64,000 nt of DNA from Geobacteraceae bacterium (GTDB lineage Bacteria; Desulfobacterota; Desulfuromonadia; Geobacterales; Pseudopelobacteraceae). Below the pieces are notes generated by a model. That model was given only the letters and a program-made list of their open reading frames with translations. It ran no database searches and was not told where the DNA came from. Positions 47,462 through 56,106 of the stretch are shown piece after piece (position 1 is the first letter of the stretch; each line of letters begins with the position of its first letter). A program made the translations under genes and the position numbers. The stretch spans positions 1 through 64,000 of the forward strand of contig JAAXTM010000009.1 in assembly GCA_013336525.1 (NCBI GenBank), written 5' to 3'.

Positions 47462-48676
47462 ATGATGAAAAACTGCATAAAAAATATACTTATGCTCACG
47501 CTGCTGGCGTTTGCAGTAAGCGGACCTGTCTGTGCGGCTGAAAACGTGGGCACCACTCTTGCCGCACTGAGTGATGTACAAAAATACGAACGTGCAATTC
47601 ATATTATGGCTATGCTGTTGATCGGTTTCGGCTTCCTGATGGTTTTTGTTAAAAAGTATGGTCGCTCGGCGTTGACAGCAACGTATCTGTTGGTAAGCGT
47701 TTCAATCCCGTTGTACTTTCTTAAGGAGAGTTTTCACGGCGTTGGCGGTTCAGAGGGGATCATAGACAAGCTTATTCTGGCCGAATTTGCTGCTGCCAGT
47801 TTGCTGATTTGCGCCGGAGCCGTATTAGGGCGTCTGAAAATGAGCCAGTACATGTTGCTGGGGGTTTTGTTTGTCCCGTTTTATGCCTTGAATGAATGGG
47901 TTGTACTCAATGGCGGATTGGGGTTGATCAGCGGCAAGGTTGTTGATACCGGTGGGTCAATTGTTATTCATGCTTTTGGTGCCATCTTCGGTCTGGCGGT
48001 GGCGGCTTCGATGACAACGCAGAAGGAGTATGAAACCCCGATCGAGTGCGATGATACCAGCGATCGCTACTCTCTGCTTGGAAGCATGGTGTTGTGGGTG
48101 TTTTGGCCGAGTTTTTGTGCGGCGTTGGTCGCACCGGCGGATGTACCACGGACAGCGGTCAACGTCATTTTGGCACTTTGTGGATCAACGATTGCCACCT
48201 ATTTTGCTTCAGTCAGGCTGAGGGGCAAGATTTCAGCAGCGGATATCGCTAATGCGACGCTGGCAGGTGGAGTGGCCATCGGTTCAACCTGTGATCTGGC
48301 TGTTCCCGGCACCGCCTTTGCTATCGGCATAATGGCTGGAATTGTCTCCACTTTCGGTTTTGCAATCATCCAGTCACGCCTGACTGAGCTGACTAAAAAG
48401 GTTGATACCTGCGGTGTGCTCTATTTGCACGGAATGCCGGGGATACTTGGCGGAGTTGCAGCCCTGGTTGTTGTCAGTGGTATTAACGTTGTCGCACAAT
48501 TGACTGCGATACTGATAACGGTGGCAATTGCAGCTGGCAGCGGGCTGATTAGCGGCAAAGTGATTGCGGTGATGGGCAGAAGGTCGGAGCCTTATATCGA
48601 CGAAGAAGAGTTTGAAGGCGAAGAATCCGGACAGAACGAGGTACAGCCGCTCATAGCCGCAACTGATACTGTATAG
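47462..48676 (+). CDS. Rh-type ammonium/ammonia channel
   Basis: A 404-aa membrane channel of the Amt/MEP/Rh superfamily. A signal-like first helix (cleavage near VCAAE) precedes about eleven membrane helices. Rh-type rather than AmtB-type features: FYALNEWVVLNG, VDTGGSIVIHAFGAIFGL, LWVFWPSFCAAL, ATLAGGVAIGSTCDL and LYLHGMPGILGGV. Both pore histidines of the twin-histidine pair are present (in IVIHAFG and YLHGMPG). The C-terminal tail is acidic (DEEEFEGEE). AAGGAG precedes the start. No glnK lies next to it, also usual for Rh rather than Amt genes. Ammonia or CO2 conduction is possible. Confidence 0.87.
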   Translation: MMKNCIKNILMLTLLAFAVSGPVCAAENVGTTLAALSDVQKYERAIHIMAMLLIGFGFLMVFVKKYGRSALTATYLLVSVSIPLYFLKESFHGVGGSEGIIDKLILAEFAAASLLICAGAVLGRLKMSQYMLLGVLFVPFYALNEWVVLNGGLGLISGKVVDTGGSIVIHAFGAIFGLAVAASMTTQKEYETPIECDDTSDRYSLLGSMVLWVFWPSFCAALVAPADVPRTAVNVILALCGSTIATYFASVRLRGKISAADIANATLAGGVAIGSTCDLAVPGTAFAIGIMAGIVSTFGFAIIQSRLTELTKKVDTCGVLYLHGMPGILGGVAALVVVSGINVVAQLTAILITVAIAAGSGLISGKVIAVMGRRSEPYIDEEEFEGEESGQNEVQPLIAATDTV

Positions 48677-48726
48677 CCGATATCCTTTTCAAAAGATTCC
48701 CATCGGTTTAAGGCCCGTAAGATTGA

Positions 48727-49098
48727 CTATTTGAAGAAACCTTTTTCGACGCACTTTTCACGTGTTGCCATGATGGCGTCGACAATTTTCTTCTGCTCTA
48801 GCGACATTGCGCTGTAACCGAGTTCTTCTTTTGAGGTAACCATGGTGTGAATATACTGCTCGAAATTTACGGTAGCGGGCAGATTTTCACCGATACAGCT
48901 GCAGAACTTATCCCGTCCAACAGCCTTTAAACACTGTTCAGTTTTCTGTTTACCAACAGCTTGCTGCGCTCTAAACTCTTTCAACTCTTGAATCTGCTGC
49001 TCCAGCAGCTTGATCTTTTGCTGCATGTCGTCCTGCGCGTGGAGCGGAGCGGTTAGCAATAAATACCCGAGTACTAGTAGTGGCAATCGTCGTGTCAT
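48727..49098 (-). CDS. Small periplasmic coiled-coil protein with conserved cysteines, unknown
   Basis: Not recognised. The 123-aa product has a signal peptide (cut near LHAQ, residue 21), a short coiled coil (25-45), then four cysteines (QCLKAVGRDKFCSC and REKC) and ends EKGFFK. The cysteines suggest disulfides in the periplasm. It converges on the ammonium channel gene. On the minus strand two TTGACAAG elements lie upstream near 49170-49195, but no good promoter pair. Confidence 0.65.
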   Translation of the reverse strand: MTRRLPLLVLGYLLLTAPLHAQDDMQQKIKLLEQQIQELKEFRAQQAVGKQKTEQCLKAVGRDKFCSCIGENLPATVNFEQYIHTMVTSKEELGYSAMSLEQKKIVDAIMATREKCVEKGFFK

Positions 49099-49197
49099 GG
49101 TATGTCTCCAAAGTTAAAACCGGATCATCCTGCCTTCTTTCCCTTTTCTTTGATCTTTGTTTATCGGCTTGTCAACCAGATTGTATACTTGTCAAAT

Positions 49198-49233
49198 AAC
49201 AAGCACCTACGAATATTGTCGTAAGTGCTTGTT
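49198..49233 (-). terminator. Terminator of the DUF4382 lipoprotein gene
   Basis: Read on the minus strand, AACAAGCACTTACG pairs with CGTAGGTGCTTGTT (one G-T pair) around an eight-base loop, followed by ATTTG. It lies about 50 bases after the stop of the DUF4382 gene and before the start of the small periplasmic protein gene. Confidence 0.65.
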
Positions 49234-49285
49234 GTATTTGACGTCAAATGGTTACGTTCTTCGAGCTTTTTCGTGAACGTTCATG

Positions 49286-50221
49286 TCAGGGGTTTTTTAC
49301 CAGTGGGATAGTCCCGAGGTCTTTTGTACTCCCTTGTTCCACACTTACCGATGAAGACGAGTAGAGACGGAATCCGTTCGCCGATATGAATGTCTTGTAC
49401 GAGATTGTTGGGTAACTGGGCGGAACGAATGCGGCGAAAGAAGACTGCCAAGCGCCGCTTGTATAATTACTAAAGATTTTGCCTGCCGCAATCGGATCAA
49501 CATCATTAATATCCCCACGGCGCTTGACTGAAACGGTCGCACTCGACCAGTCCTTGAATGTTGAAAATACCGTCCCCGAGATGGAGCCGAACTGTGTGAG
49601 CATTTCAGACATCCGGACCAGTCGAATCCCGGTCGGTTTGAAATTATAATCACCATTTCCCCGTGTAACGATAGCTGTATTCGGATCAAAATCGATCATT
49701 AACGCATTGATTATGCTGGGCTTGATCTCAATTGGGCCAAGTATTTTCAAACCGGACTGCTGGGCACTGGGAGTGGTGAGCGGGATTTTGGTGTTGAGAT
49801 CCGATTTCAGCACGAGGTAGTTTGCCGGTGGTTGCTGTCCATTGGGGTTGGTTTCAAGTATCAGGCGGATCTGGCTGTAGTTGCCTGCCGGAAGGACAAC
49901 CTCACCACCAAGCGGCTTTTGTATGAACTTCAAATCCAGAACGTGAATTACCTCAGGAGTTGTGAATTTTACAACGACCGGCAATCTTGAATCACTATCC
50001 TCTGCGTTCTCCATCCCGCTTGGAACAACCCGCACTTCCTTGACAGTAATAACCACATCGGCAAAATCATCACTCATCTTGTCGGTGATCGAGAGTTTCA
50101 ATGTACCAGTAGATGCGCTGTTTCCGCCACCTCCACTGCACCCCTGGAATTGAAGTAGAGCCAATGCTGCTGCCGCCAGAACCGTTGATGCTTTCAATGC
50201 CGATATTGTCTTCGAAAACAT
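49286..50221 (-). CDS. DUF4382-domain lipoprotein under riboswitch control
   Basis: The 311-aa protein has a lipoprotein signal with lipobox FQGC followed by a glycine/serine linker, then a DUF4382 domain (about 38-190: GTLKLSITDKMSDDFADVVI, VKFTTPEVIHVLDL, LPAGNYSQIRLIL) and a C-terminal beta-sandwich like a carboxypeptidase regulatory domain (about 210-310). DUF4382 proteins are surface or periplasmic with unknown function. A GGGGG ribosome-binding site precedes the ATG, and the leader carries a GEMM-I riboswitch ending in a terminator, so the protein responds to a cyclic dinucleotide. Confidence 0.87.
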   Translation of the reverse strand: MFSKTISALKASTVLAAAALALLQFQGCSGGGGNSASTGTLKLSITDKMSDDFADVVITVKEVRVVPSGMENAEDSDSRLPVVVKFTTPEVIHVLDLKFIQKPLGGEVVLPAGNYSQIRLILETNPNGQQPPANYLVLKSDLNTKIPLTTPSAQQSGLKILGPIEIKPSIINALMIDFDPNTAIVTRGNGDYNFKPTGIRLVRMSEMLTQFGSISGTVFSTFKDWSSATVSVKRRGDINDVDPIAAGKIFSNYTSGAWQSSFAAFVPPSYPTISYKTFISANGFRLYSSSSVSVEQGSTKDLGTIPLVKNP

Positions 50222-50248
50222 GATGCCCCCTTTTCCCGGGAATTTTTA

Positions 50249-50297
50249 TAAAAAAAGCCGGGTTGCAGAAATATAGTGATATTTCGGCAACCCGGCT
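50249..50297 (-). terminator. Riboswitch expression platform: intrinsic terminator
   Basis: The minus strand reads AGCCGGGTTGC, a loop of about 20 bases, GCAACCCGGCT and then TTTTTTT. The first arm is the conserved 3' end of the GEMM aptamer, so folding of the aptamer with its ligand would stop the terminator forming. That is the design of an ON switch for the DUF4382 gene. Confidence 0.88.
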
Positions 50298-50357
50298 GTC
50301 TCTGTGAGACCCTATAGGCTTTCCGCCCCATCCTCGCGGGTGGTTTAGTATTATCGT
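50284..50357 (-). promoter_or_regulatory. GEMM-I cyclic dinucleotide riboswitch aptamer
   Basis: On the minus strand the leader reads AAACC, a six-base-pair hairpin CCACCC-GCGA-GGATGG with a GNRA loop, then GGCGGAAAGCC, a second hairpin (GTCTC-ACA-GAGAC) and AGCCGGGTTGCCGAA. This follows the GEMM-I layout AAACC / GNRA hairpin / GGACGCAAAGCC / hairpin / AGCGGGGTTACCGA with identical spacing in the first half. GEMM-I RNAs bind c-di-GMP; a subclass common in Geobacter binds cGAMP. I could not settle the ligand from the bases just before AAACC. Confidence 0.88.
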
Positions 50358-50482
50358 GTACCAACTGTTTTAGAAATTATACCTGAGTGTAAGCTGATGT
50401 CAACGATGTGATATTTTACAAGAGACTCAGCTTGGTCTGTCCTCTGCTTGTCAGTTATCTGCAAGTCCCTTGTTTTTATTGG

Positions 50483-50556
50483 CGTCCCCGAGTCGATTCG
50501 AACGACCGGCCTCTTCCTTAGGAGGGAAGCGCTCTATCCTGCTGAGCTACGGGGAC
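50483..50556 (-). tRNA. tRNA-Arg, anticodon CCT
   Basis: The minus strand folds as a 74-base cloverleaf: acceptor GTCCCCG with CGGGGAC, D-arm GCTC/GAGC with AGCAGGATA loop, anticodon arm CTTCC-CTCCTAA-GGAAG giving anticodon CCT, and T-arm with GTTCGAATC. The discriminator is G; CCA is not encoded. It lies between apt and the GEMM riboswitch and reads the rare AGG codon. Confidence 0.95.
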
Positions 50557-50698
50557 GTGTGTCATAAGCTGATAAGATATATCAGAGATGTTAATTTGGT
50601 TCAACCTCTTTCGGGTTAAATCAAGCCTTGATAAGCAGGATAAGTACGTTCACGAAATTATATCTGCAAAAAACAACGCAGAAACAATTTCTAACGTA

Positions 50699-51214
50699 CT
50701 AAAAGTTCAGAAGTGAAAATACCTTCCCTTCCGGCAATCTTTTGCGCCCTTCCAGAAAATCCAACTCTGCCATGAAGCAGCACTCTACAATTTCACCACC
50801 CATACTTTGGACCATATCAACAACTGCTGCCATGGTGCCGCCGGTAGCGAGCAGGTCATCGGCTATCAAAATCCGCTCACCCGGTTTGATGGCGTCTTTG
50901 TGAATTTCCAATGTGTCTGTGCCGTATTCAAGATCGTAGGTTTTGCTGAAGGTTTCTGATGGAAGTTTGCCAGGCTTACGAACTAGTACTACTCCTGCAC
51001 ATAATTTGTAAGCCAATGCCGAACCTATGATGAATCCGCGTGCTTCAACGCCGACAACTTTGTCTATTCGTTTGCCGATGTAGCGGTGAGAAATAAGGTC
51101 AATCATTTTCTGGTATGATTGGGCATCTTGCAGCAGTGTGGTGATGTCTTTAAAAATGATTCCTTTTTTGGGGAAATCATGGATGTCGCGGATGATGCTT
51201 TTCAGGTCGTTCAT
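50699..51214 (-). CDS. apt: Adenine phosphoribosyltransferase
   Basis: Salvages adenine to AMP with PRPP in the cytoplasm. The 171-aa protein has the PRPP-binding motif [16 protein letters not shown] near residue 117 and the conserved N-terminal [20 protein letters not shown]. Length is normal. It lies 27 bases after rpoS; the surE-pcm-rpoS-apt order matches Geobacter. Confidence 0.95.
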   Translation of the reverse strand: MNDLKSIIRDIHDFPKKGIIFKDITTLLQDAQSYQKMIDLISHRYIGKRIDKVVGVEARGFIIGSALAYKLCAGVVLVRKPGKLPSETFSKTYDLEYGTDTLEIHKDAIKPGERILIADDLLATGGTMAAVVDMVQSMGGEIVECCFMAELDFLEGRKRLPEGKVFSLLNF

Positions 51215-51241
51215 TAACGGTTCTCCTTATATAGCTTCTGT

Positions 51242-52240
51242 TTATGCCTGGTCGGCAGCGTATAAATCCCTCAGTTTTTTTAAGCTTTTTGCTTCGATCT
51301 GGCGGATTCGCTCTCGTGTGACACCAAAAAGATGGCCGATGGTGTCAAGAGTTTGAGGGTCATTGTCGTCAAGACCGAAGCGGAGTGTCAGGATTTTCTG
51401 CTCGTGGTCAGTGAGTTTGTTAAAGTGCCGGGAGATCAACTCAAATATGTTGATGTTCTCAAGCAGATCCGTCGGGGGAGTCACAGAACAGTCTTTAATG
51501 GTGTCGATGAGTGTAAAATCATTGCCGTCACCGATTTGGGCCTCAATCGAGCAGGTGTGGCGCAATAGCGTCATCAGTCGTCTAACATGCTGTATTTTTA
51601 CCTGCATGGCGTCGGCTATTTCCTGAATGCCCGGTTCTCGATTCAGCTCCTGGGAGAGTTTCCGTGTCACCCGGATCATGCGACCGATGTCATCCGAGAT
51701 ATGGACAGGCAAGCGGATTGTCCTGGACTGGTTGATGAGTGCCCGTTCAATTGTCTGGCGAATCCACCAGGTAGCATAGGTTGAAAAACGGCATTCTTTA
51801 TCGAGTCTGAAACGTTCTACAGACTTTATTAACCCCAGATTACCCTCTTCAATCAGGTCCAGAAACGGCAAGCCGCGGTTTATATAACGTTTGGCTATTT
51901 TGACAACCAGTCGCAGATTCGACTCTATCATCTTTTTACGGGCCGCTTCATCACCCTGTTGGACTTTCCGGGCGAGTTCCTTCTCGGTGATGGCAGTCAG
52001 CAATGGGGTGCGCTGAATGTCCCGCAGATAAATTTTAATGGCATCATCATAATGCTCAAGTTCAACCGGCAGGATTTCATCTTCGATATCTTCATCAATG
52101 CATTCATCTTCAGGTATCAGAAGTGGTTCTTCAATATCGTTGAGCGTCAGCGCGGACAGTCCGGTCAAAGGGGATTCATCTATATAATCTTCGTTCTGAA
52201 TAAGTGAGTCATCACCATTACTGAATTCTGTTTTTTTCAC
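51242..52240 (-). CDS. rpoS: Stationary-phase/general stress sigma factor RpoS
   Basis: Group 2 sigma-70 factor that directs RNA polymerase to stress and stationary-phase genes. Region 1.2 starts at [17 protein letters not shown], region 2 has [27 protein letters not shown] and [13 protein letters not shown], region 3 follows, and region 4 ends with the helix-turn-helix [21 protein letters not shown] chose the GTG at 52240, which overlaps the pcm stop as GTGA and has AGGGGTGG upstream (332 aa); an in-frame start at 52282 would add 14 unlikely residues inside pcm. The N-terminal 60 residues are strongly acidic. Position between pcm and apt supports rpoS over other sigma factors. Confidence 0.92.
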   Translation of the reverse strand: MKKTEFSNGDDSLIQNEDYIDESPLTGLSALTLNDIEEPLLIPEDECIDEDIEDEILPVELEHYDDAIKIYLRDIQRTPLLTAITEKELARKVQQGDEAARKKMIESNLRLVVKIAKRYINRGLPFLDLIEEGNLGLIKSVERFRLDKECRFSTYATWWIRQTIERALINQSRTIRLPVHISDDIGRMIRVTRKLSQELNREPGIQEIADAMQVKIQHVRRLMTLLRHTCSIEAQIGDGNDFTLIDTIKDCSVTPPTDLLENINIFELISRHFNKLTDHEQKILTLRFGLDDNDPQTLDTIGHLFGVTRERIRQIEAKSLKKLRDLYAADQA

Positions 52241-52890
52241 GATTGCCACCCCTGTTTGCCAATGAGCGGTACAAAACGACAATTAACTGATGATTCGTAC
52301 TGCAGGTCGCCGTCGTCATTTTTGACAATTGTAATCAGCTGCTGGTCATTGTCAGGTCCTACAGGTATTACGAGTCTGCCACCCAAAGCAAGCTGGTCAG
52401 TCAAAACGGCCGGGACTTCAGGTGCCCCTGCGGTAACGATGATTGCATCAAAAGGAGCTTCTTCCTCCCAGCCGATCGGGCTTCCCTCGCTATCATTGAT
52501 TCGTAGCTGGACATTGAAAAGTTTTAGCGAATCCAAGCATTTACGTGCATTCAGGGCCAAAGGTCGGATACGCTCTGCCGAGTAGACTCTATCGGCGAGA
52601 GTTGCGAGAATGGCAGTTTGATAGCCTGATCCGGTACCGATTTCCAGCACCCTTTCTCTGCCGGTGAGCGACAATTTTTCGGTCATTAAGGCAACAATAT
52701 AGGGCTGCGAGATAGTCTGCTTTTCACCGATAGGCAGTGCCTTGTCATTGTAAGCCTGCGCTGCGAAAGCTTCCTGGACGAAGATATGACGGGGGATTTT
52801 CAACATTGCATCAATGACTCTCTTGTCAATTATGCCACGTGCAATGATCTGATCCTGCACCATTTTTTTTCTCATGATCTCAAAGTTCAA
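52237..52890 (-). CDS. pcm: Protein-L-isoaspartate O-methyltransferase
   Basis: Methylates isoaspartyl residues with S-adenosylmethionine to start repair of aged proteins. The 217-aa protein has the SAM-binding block [16 protein letters not shown] near residue 80, the family's [14 protein letters not shown] and the late block [13 protein letters not shown]. The start taken is TTG at 52890 because [15 protein letters not shown] lines up with family N-termini; the ATG at 52875 is the alternative. It lies 119 bases after surE. Confidence 0.93.
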   Translation of the reverse strand: MNFEIMRKKMVQDQIIARGIIDKRVIDAMLKIPRHIFVQEAFAAQAYNDKALPIGEKQTISQPYIVALMTEKLSLTGRERVLEIGTGSGYQTAILATLADRVYSAERIRPLALNARKCLDSLKLFNVQLRINDSEGSPIGWEEEAPFDAIIVTAGAPEVPAVLTDQLALGGRLVIPVGPDNDQQLITIVKNDDGDLQYESSVNCRFVPLIGKQGWQS

Positions 52891-53009
52891 AAAAACCCCG
52901 CATCCCCGATAAATGGAAAGTAATTTTCTTTGCTATAAACTGAAAACTGAATCCACGTAAACTAAAACGCGCGAACTATAACAGTAGATAGTGTGAATGT
53001 CCATACGTG

Positions 53010-53753
53010 TCAAAACGCCCACTCTGCAAGAATCGACAGTGATTTGTGGTTCGTCAGATCGAGATGAAGAGGTGTGATGGAGACATGCTGTCGGTTGATG
53101 GCGTGAAAGTCTGTACCGGGCTCGTCATTGATATGAGGCTCTTCATTGCCTACCCAGAAATATTTTCGTCCGCGCGGGTCTGTTTTGTCGACGATCTTCC
53201 CGATAAATGAACGTTTTCCCTGGCTTGTTATCAGGGGAGGCTGCATCCTGTCTATGGGACAGTTGGGGATGTTAACATTCAGAAACGTGTCAGAAGGAAG
53301 CCCGTTTGAGATTACCTGGCGAGCAACTTGAACAGCAATCTTTGCCGCATCGGCGAAATATTTGCTCTGCTCGAAGGTTGCAAGCGAAAATGCGATTGCC
53401 GGAATGCCCATCAGATTGGCCTCCATAGCGGCCGCTACGGTGCCGGAATAAGTGATGTCATCGCCCAGGTTGGCACCATGATTGATTCCGGATACCACAA
53501 GATCGGGCACTATCGGCAGCATATTATGAATACCCATATTGACGCAGTCGGTCGGAGTACCATCCACAGCATACCATCCTTTGTGCAGTTCAAAAATTCG
53601 CAGGGGAGAGTGCAGGGTAAGAGAGTGGCCAGCTGCGCTTCGTTCGCGGTCCGGTGCGATAACCGTTACCGTACCCAGTTCTGTCATCGCTTGGGCCAGG
53701 GCGCGAATTCCGTTGGCGTGTATGCCGTCATCGTTAGTGACCATGATGTTCAT
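53010..53753 (-). CDS. surE: 5'/3'-nucleotidase SurE
   Basis: Survival-protein phosphatase acting on nucleoside monophosphates. The 247-aa enzyme has the metal-binding NDDGI at residues 7-11, APDRERSAAGHSLT near 34, and SGINHGANLGDDITYSGTVA near 88, all diagnostic. It begins the surE-pcm-rpoS-apt series. The promoter is probably in the 173-base gap shared with the divergent oxidoreductase gene, but I see no clear element. Confidence 0.95.
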   Translation of the reverse strand: MNIMVTNDDGIHANGIRALAQAMTELGTVTVIAPDRERSAAGHSLTLHSPLRIFELHKGWYAVDGTPTDCVNMGIHNMLPIVPDLVVSGINHGANLGDDITYSGTVAAAMEANLMGIPAIAFSLATFEQSKYFADAAKIAVQVARQVISNGLPSDTFLNVNIPNCPIDRMQPPLITSQGKRSFIGKIVDKTDPRGRKYFWVGNEEPHINDEPGTDFHAINRQHVSITPLHLDLTNHKSLSILAEWAF

Positions 53754-53926
53754 TGAGCAGATCCTTTTTCATATGAGTTGACGCTCTGTCTTATCGCAGA
53801 AATGCAATGGTAAATCAAGCTGATCACGTGTTCTGATTTTGTGTTTACAAAACATCTGTAAGTCGGTACATTTAGCACCCCAAAAAGGTATTCACATGCA
53901 TATATAATCCAGCAGGAGGTGCAGGT

Positions 53927-54913
53927 ATGAAGGCAGTTATGATGGACGCTTTTGGCGGTGTGGAAGTTCTCAAGGTTGGTGAGGCTGAAAAACCGTCTCC
54001 TGCCGAGGGCCAGGTTCTTGTAAAGGTTTACGCGACATCAATTAACAGACCGGATCTCGTGCAGCGTGAGGGGAAATATCCACCGCCGGCGGGAGATTCA
54101 GAAATACTCGGACTGGAAGTTGCCGGGGTTATTGAGGCTTTGGGAACAGGAGTCACCGGCTGGCAGGTTGGTGAGCGGGTCATGACCCTGGTCGGTGGTG
54201 GCGGGTATGCAGAATTTGCCGTAGCATATGCCGGCCATTTGATGCGCATACCTGAGAACATGAGTTTTGAGGAAGCTGCGTGCGTGTGCGAATCGTATAT
54301 TACCGCCTTTCTGAACGTGTTCATGATAGGTGAATTCAAAGATTCACAGACGGCTATTCTGCATGGTGGCGGGGGAGGGGTCAATACCGCAGCTATTCAA
54401 CTCTGCCGTGCACTGACTCAGTCCAGTAAGCTGATCGTAACCGCTTCTCCCGCAAAAATGGAGAGGGTCAAGGAGATCGGTGCCGACTTTCTGATTAACT
54501 TCCATGAAACGCCAGATTTTACGGAAGCAGTGAAGGAATATACAAATAAAAAAGGGGTAGATCTTATTCTGGATCATGTAGGGGCGAAATATCTGGCACC
54601 CAATATGAATTCGCTCGGCTATAAAGGGCGACTGGTTATTATCGGCGTTATCAGCGGCATCAAGGCCGAGCTTAATCTGGCTCTGATGATGGTGAAACGC
54701 CAGCAGATCATCGGCAGTGTTCTCCGCTCGCGTCCGGTCGCCGAGAAAGCGGAAATCGTCGCTGAATTTACCCGTCGTGCCCTGCCGAAGTTTGCTGATC
54801 GCAGCATCGTTCCGATTATTGAAAAAGTCTTTAGCATCGATCAGGTGGCCGACGCACACCGTATGATGGAAGAGGATAAGCATTTCGGGAAAATAGTATT
54901 GAAAATTCAGTAA
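53927..54913 (+). CDS. NAD(P)H quinone oxidoreductase, zinc-independent MDR family
   Basis: The 328-aa medium-chain dehydrogenase/reductase has the GroES-like N-terminal half (SINRPDLVQREGKYPPP, LGLEVAGVIEALG) and a Rossmann half with the glycine-rich HGGGGGVNTAAIQL near residue 147. It lacks the zinc-binding cysteines of alcohol dehydrogenases and resembles the PIG3/QorA quinone oxidoreductase group. A strong AGGAGG precedes the start. Physiological substrate unknown. Confidence 0.85.
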   Translation: MKAVMMDAFGGVEVLKVGEAEKPSPAEGQVLVKVYATSINRPDLVQREGKYPPPAGDSEILGLEVAGVIEALGTGVTGWQVGERVMTLVGGGGYAEFAVAYAGHLMRIPENMSFEEAACVCESYITAFLNVFMIGEFKDSQTAILHGGGGGVNTAAIQLCRALTQSSKLIVTASPAKMERVKEIGADFLINFHETPDFTEAVKEYTNKKGVDLILDHVGAKYLAPNMNSLGYKGRLVIIGVISGIKAELNLALMMVKRQQIIGSVLRSRPVAEKAEIVAEFTRRALPKFADRSIVPIIEKVFSIDQVADAHRMMEEDKHFGKIVLKIQ

Positions 54914-54983
54914 TCCTGTTCTCAACGCGTAGTAATATGTACCATCAATCAAGAAGCACTCAATAATTTATCGGAGGAAGCAG

Positions 54984-55505
54984 ATGTCAGATCAGAACCC
55001 GCAGGTTATGCTGGAAACGTCCATGGGCAACATCAAAATCGAACTTTTCAAAGAGAAGGCTCCAATTACCGTCAGAAACTTTCTGTCTTATGTCAAGGAT
55101 GGGCATTATGACGGTTTGATTTTTCACCGCGTTATCAAGGACTTTATGGTTCAAGGTGGCGGCATGAATGAAAATATGGAGATAAAAAAACCGAAGTTTG
55201 CCATCAAAAACGAGGCGACCAATGGCTTGTTGAACAAGCGCGGTACGCTTGCAATGGCCCGTACTGCAGCAGTAGATTCGGCAACGTGCCAGTTTTTTAT
55301 TAATACGGTTGATAATGCCTTTCTTGATCATAGCGGAAAGCATCAGGACAATTTTGGTTACTGTGTATTTGCCCAGGTTATTGAGGGTATGGATGTCGTT
55401 GATCAAATCCGGGCTGTTAAAACCGGCAACAAAAACGGGCATTCTGATGTGCCTGTTGAACCTGTTTTTATCAAATCAGCCAAACTGATTGAGCAGGAGG
55501 CATAA
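54984..55505 (+). CDS. ppiB: Cyclophilin-type peptidyl-prolyl isomerase
   Basis: The 173-aa cytoplasmic enzyme (no signal peptide) catalyses proline isomerisation during folding. Catalytic and binding residues are in the standard blocks: LIFHRVIKDFMVQGGG (Arg, Phe, Gln), LAMARTAAVDSATCQFFIN (near residue 90) and FGYCVFAQVIEGMDVVD. It shares the plus strand with the oxidoreductase upstream and the ferritin-like gene downstream. Confidence 0.93.
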   Translation: MSDQNPQVMLETSMGNIKIELFKEKAPITVRNFLSYVKDGHYDGLIFHRVIKDFMVQGGGMNENMEIKKPKFAIKNEATNGLLNKRGTLAMARTAAVDSATCQFFINTVDNAFLDHSGKHQDNFGYCVFAQVIEGMDVVDQIRAVKTGNKNGHSDVPVEPVFIKSAKLIEQEA

Positions 55506-55506
55506 T

Positions 55507-55980
55507 ATGGATAACGATCAGGTATGCTATACATTGGACGCAGCGCTTGAAATGGCGATCACGATGGAAGAGGAAGGGTTTCGCAACTATCTGGCCGCTA
55601 TTCGGCAGCTTACAAATAAGGGTGCCAAGGATTTGATGCGGGAAAATGCGCTGGACGAGCTGAATCACAAGCACCAGTTGGAGAAAGCGCTGCTGGACGG
55701 GCGTATGGAGGGTGGCGACGGTCTGGACCAGCCCATTCCTACCATGCACCTTGATTACCTGTTCAAAAAAGAGGAACTCGGCCCGCAATCAGGAGTGCGT
55801 GAGGCACTTATTTATGCAATACACTTGGAGAAGGGTGCCGTGGATTTTTATGGCAGGGTTTCAAGCGGTTGTTCGGGGGCACCGATGGGAAAGCTGTTTG
55901 CCCAGCTCCATCAAGAGGAAAGCCGTCATCTTCAAACCCTTGAAGATCTCTATGAACAGCATTTTATGACCGAAAATTAA
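55507..55980 (+). CDS. Ferritin-like/rubrerythrin-family diiron protein
   Basis: The 157-aa protein is a single four-helix ferritin-like domain. Metal-ligand pairs can be picked out: glutamates in MEEEGFRNYL, E-x-x-H in LDELNHKHQLE, a glutamate in AIHLEKGAVDFY and E-x-x-H in HQEESRHLQTLE. It lacks the rubredoxin domain, so it may be an oxidative-stress or iron-handling protein. The ATG at 55507 has AGGAGG upstream and lies one base after ppiB; the longer frame from 55489 would overlap ppiB. Confidence 0.82.
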   Translation: MDNDQVCYTLDAALEMAITMEEEGFRNYLAAIRQLTNKGAKDLMRENALDELNHKHQLEKALLDGRMEGGDGLDQPIPTMHLDYLFKKEELGPQSGVREALIYAIHLEKGAVDFYGRVSSGCSGAPMGKLFAQLHQEESRHLQTLEDLYEQHFMTEN

Positions 55981-56009
55981 CAGATACTCTGAAACTTAAC
56001 GCCATTTTT

Positions 56010-56044
56010 AAAAGGTCACATTTCGCAAGAGAAGTGACCTTTTT
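56010..56044 (+). terminator. Rho-independent terminator
   Basis: AAAAGGTCAC pairs with GTGACCTTTT around a loop of about 14 bases, followed by a T-run (TTTTTGTT). It ends the oxidoreductase-ppiB-ferritin group 30 bases after the last stop. Confidence 0.85.
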
Positions 56045-56106
56045 GTTATTCGTTTCTATTGCCGTTAAATGAGTGTCTGTATTGTTAAGAAATTTTTCAT
56101 ATTTAA

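Noticed and set aside
49165-49200. Two TTGACAAG elements as a promoter or operator pair of the 123-aa protein gene
   Set aside because: Neither has a good -10 at proper spacing and two copies are too few to call an operator.
50483-50556. tRNA-Arg as an attachment site for an integrated element
   Set aside because: No integrase and no repeated tRNA 3' end were seen nearby; flanking genes are ordinary chromosomal ones.
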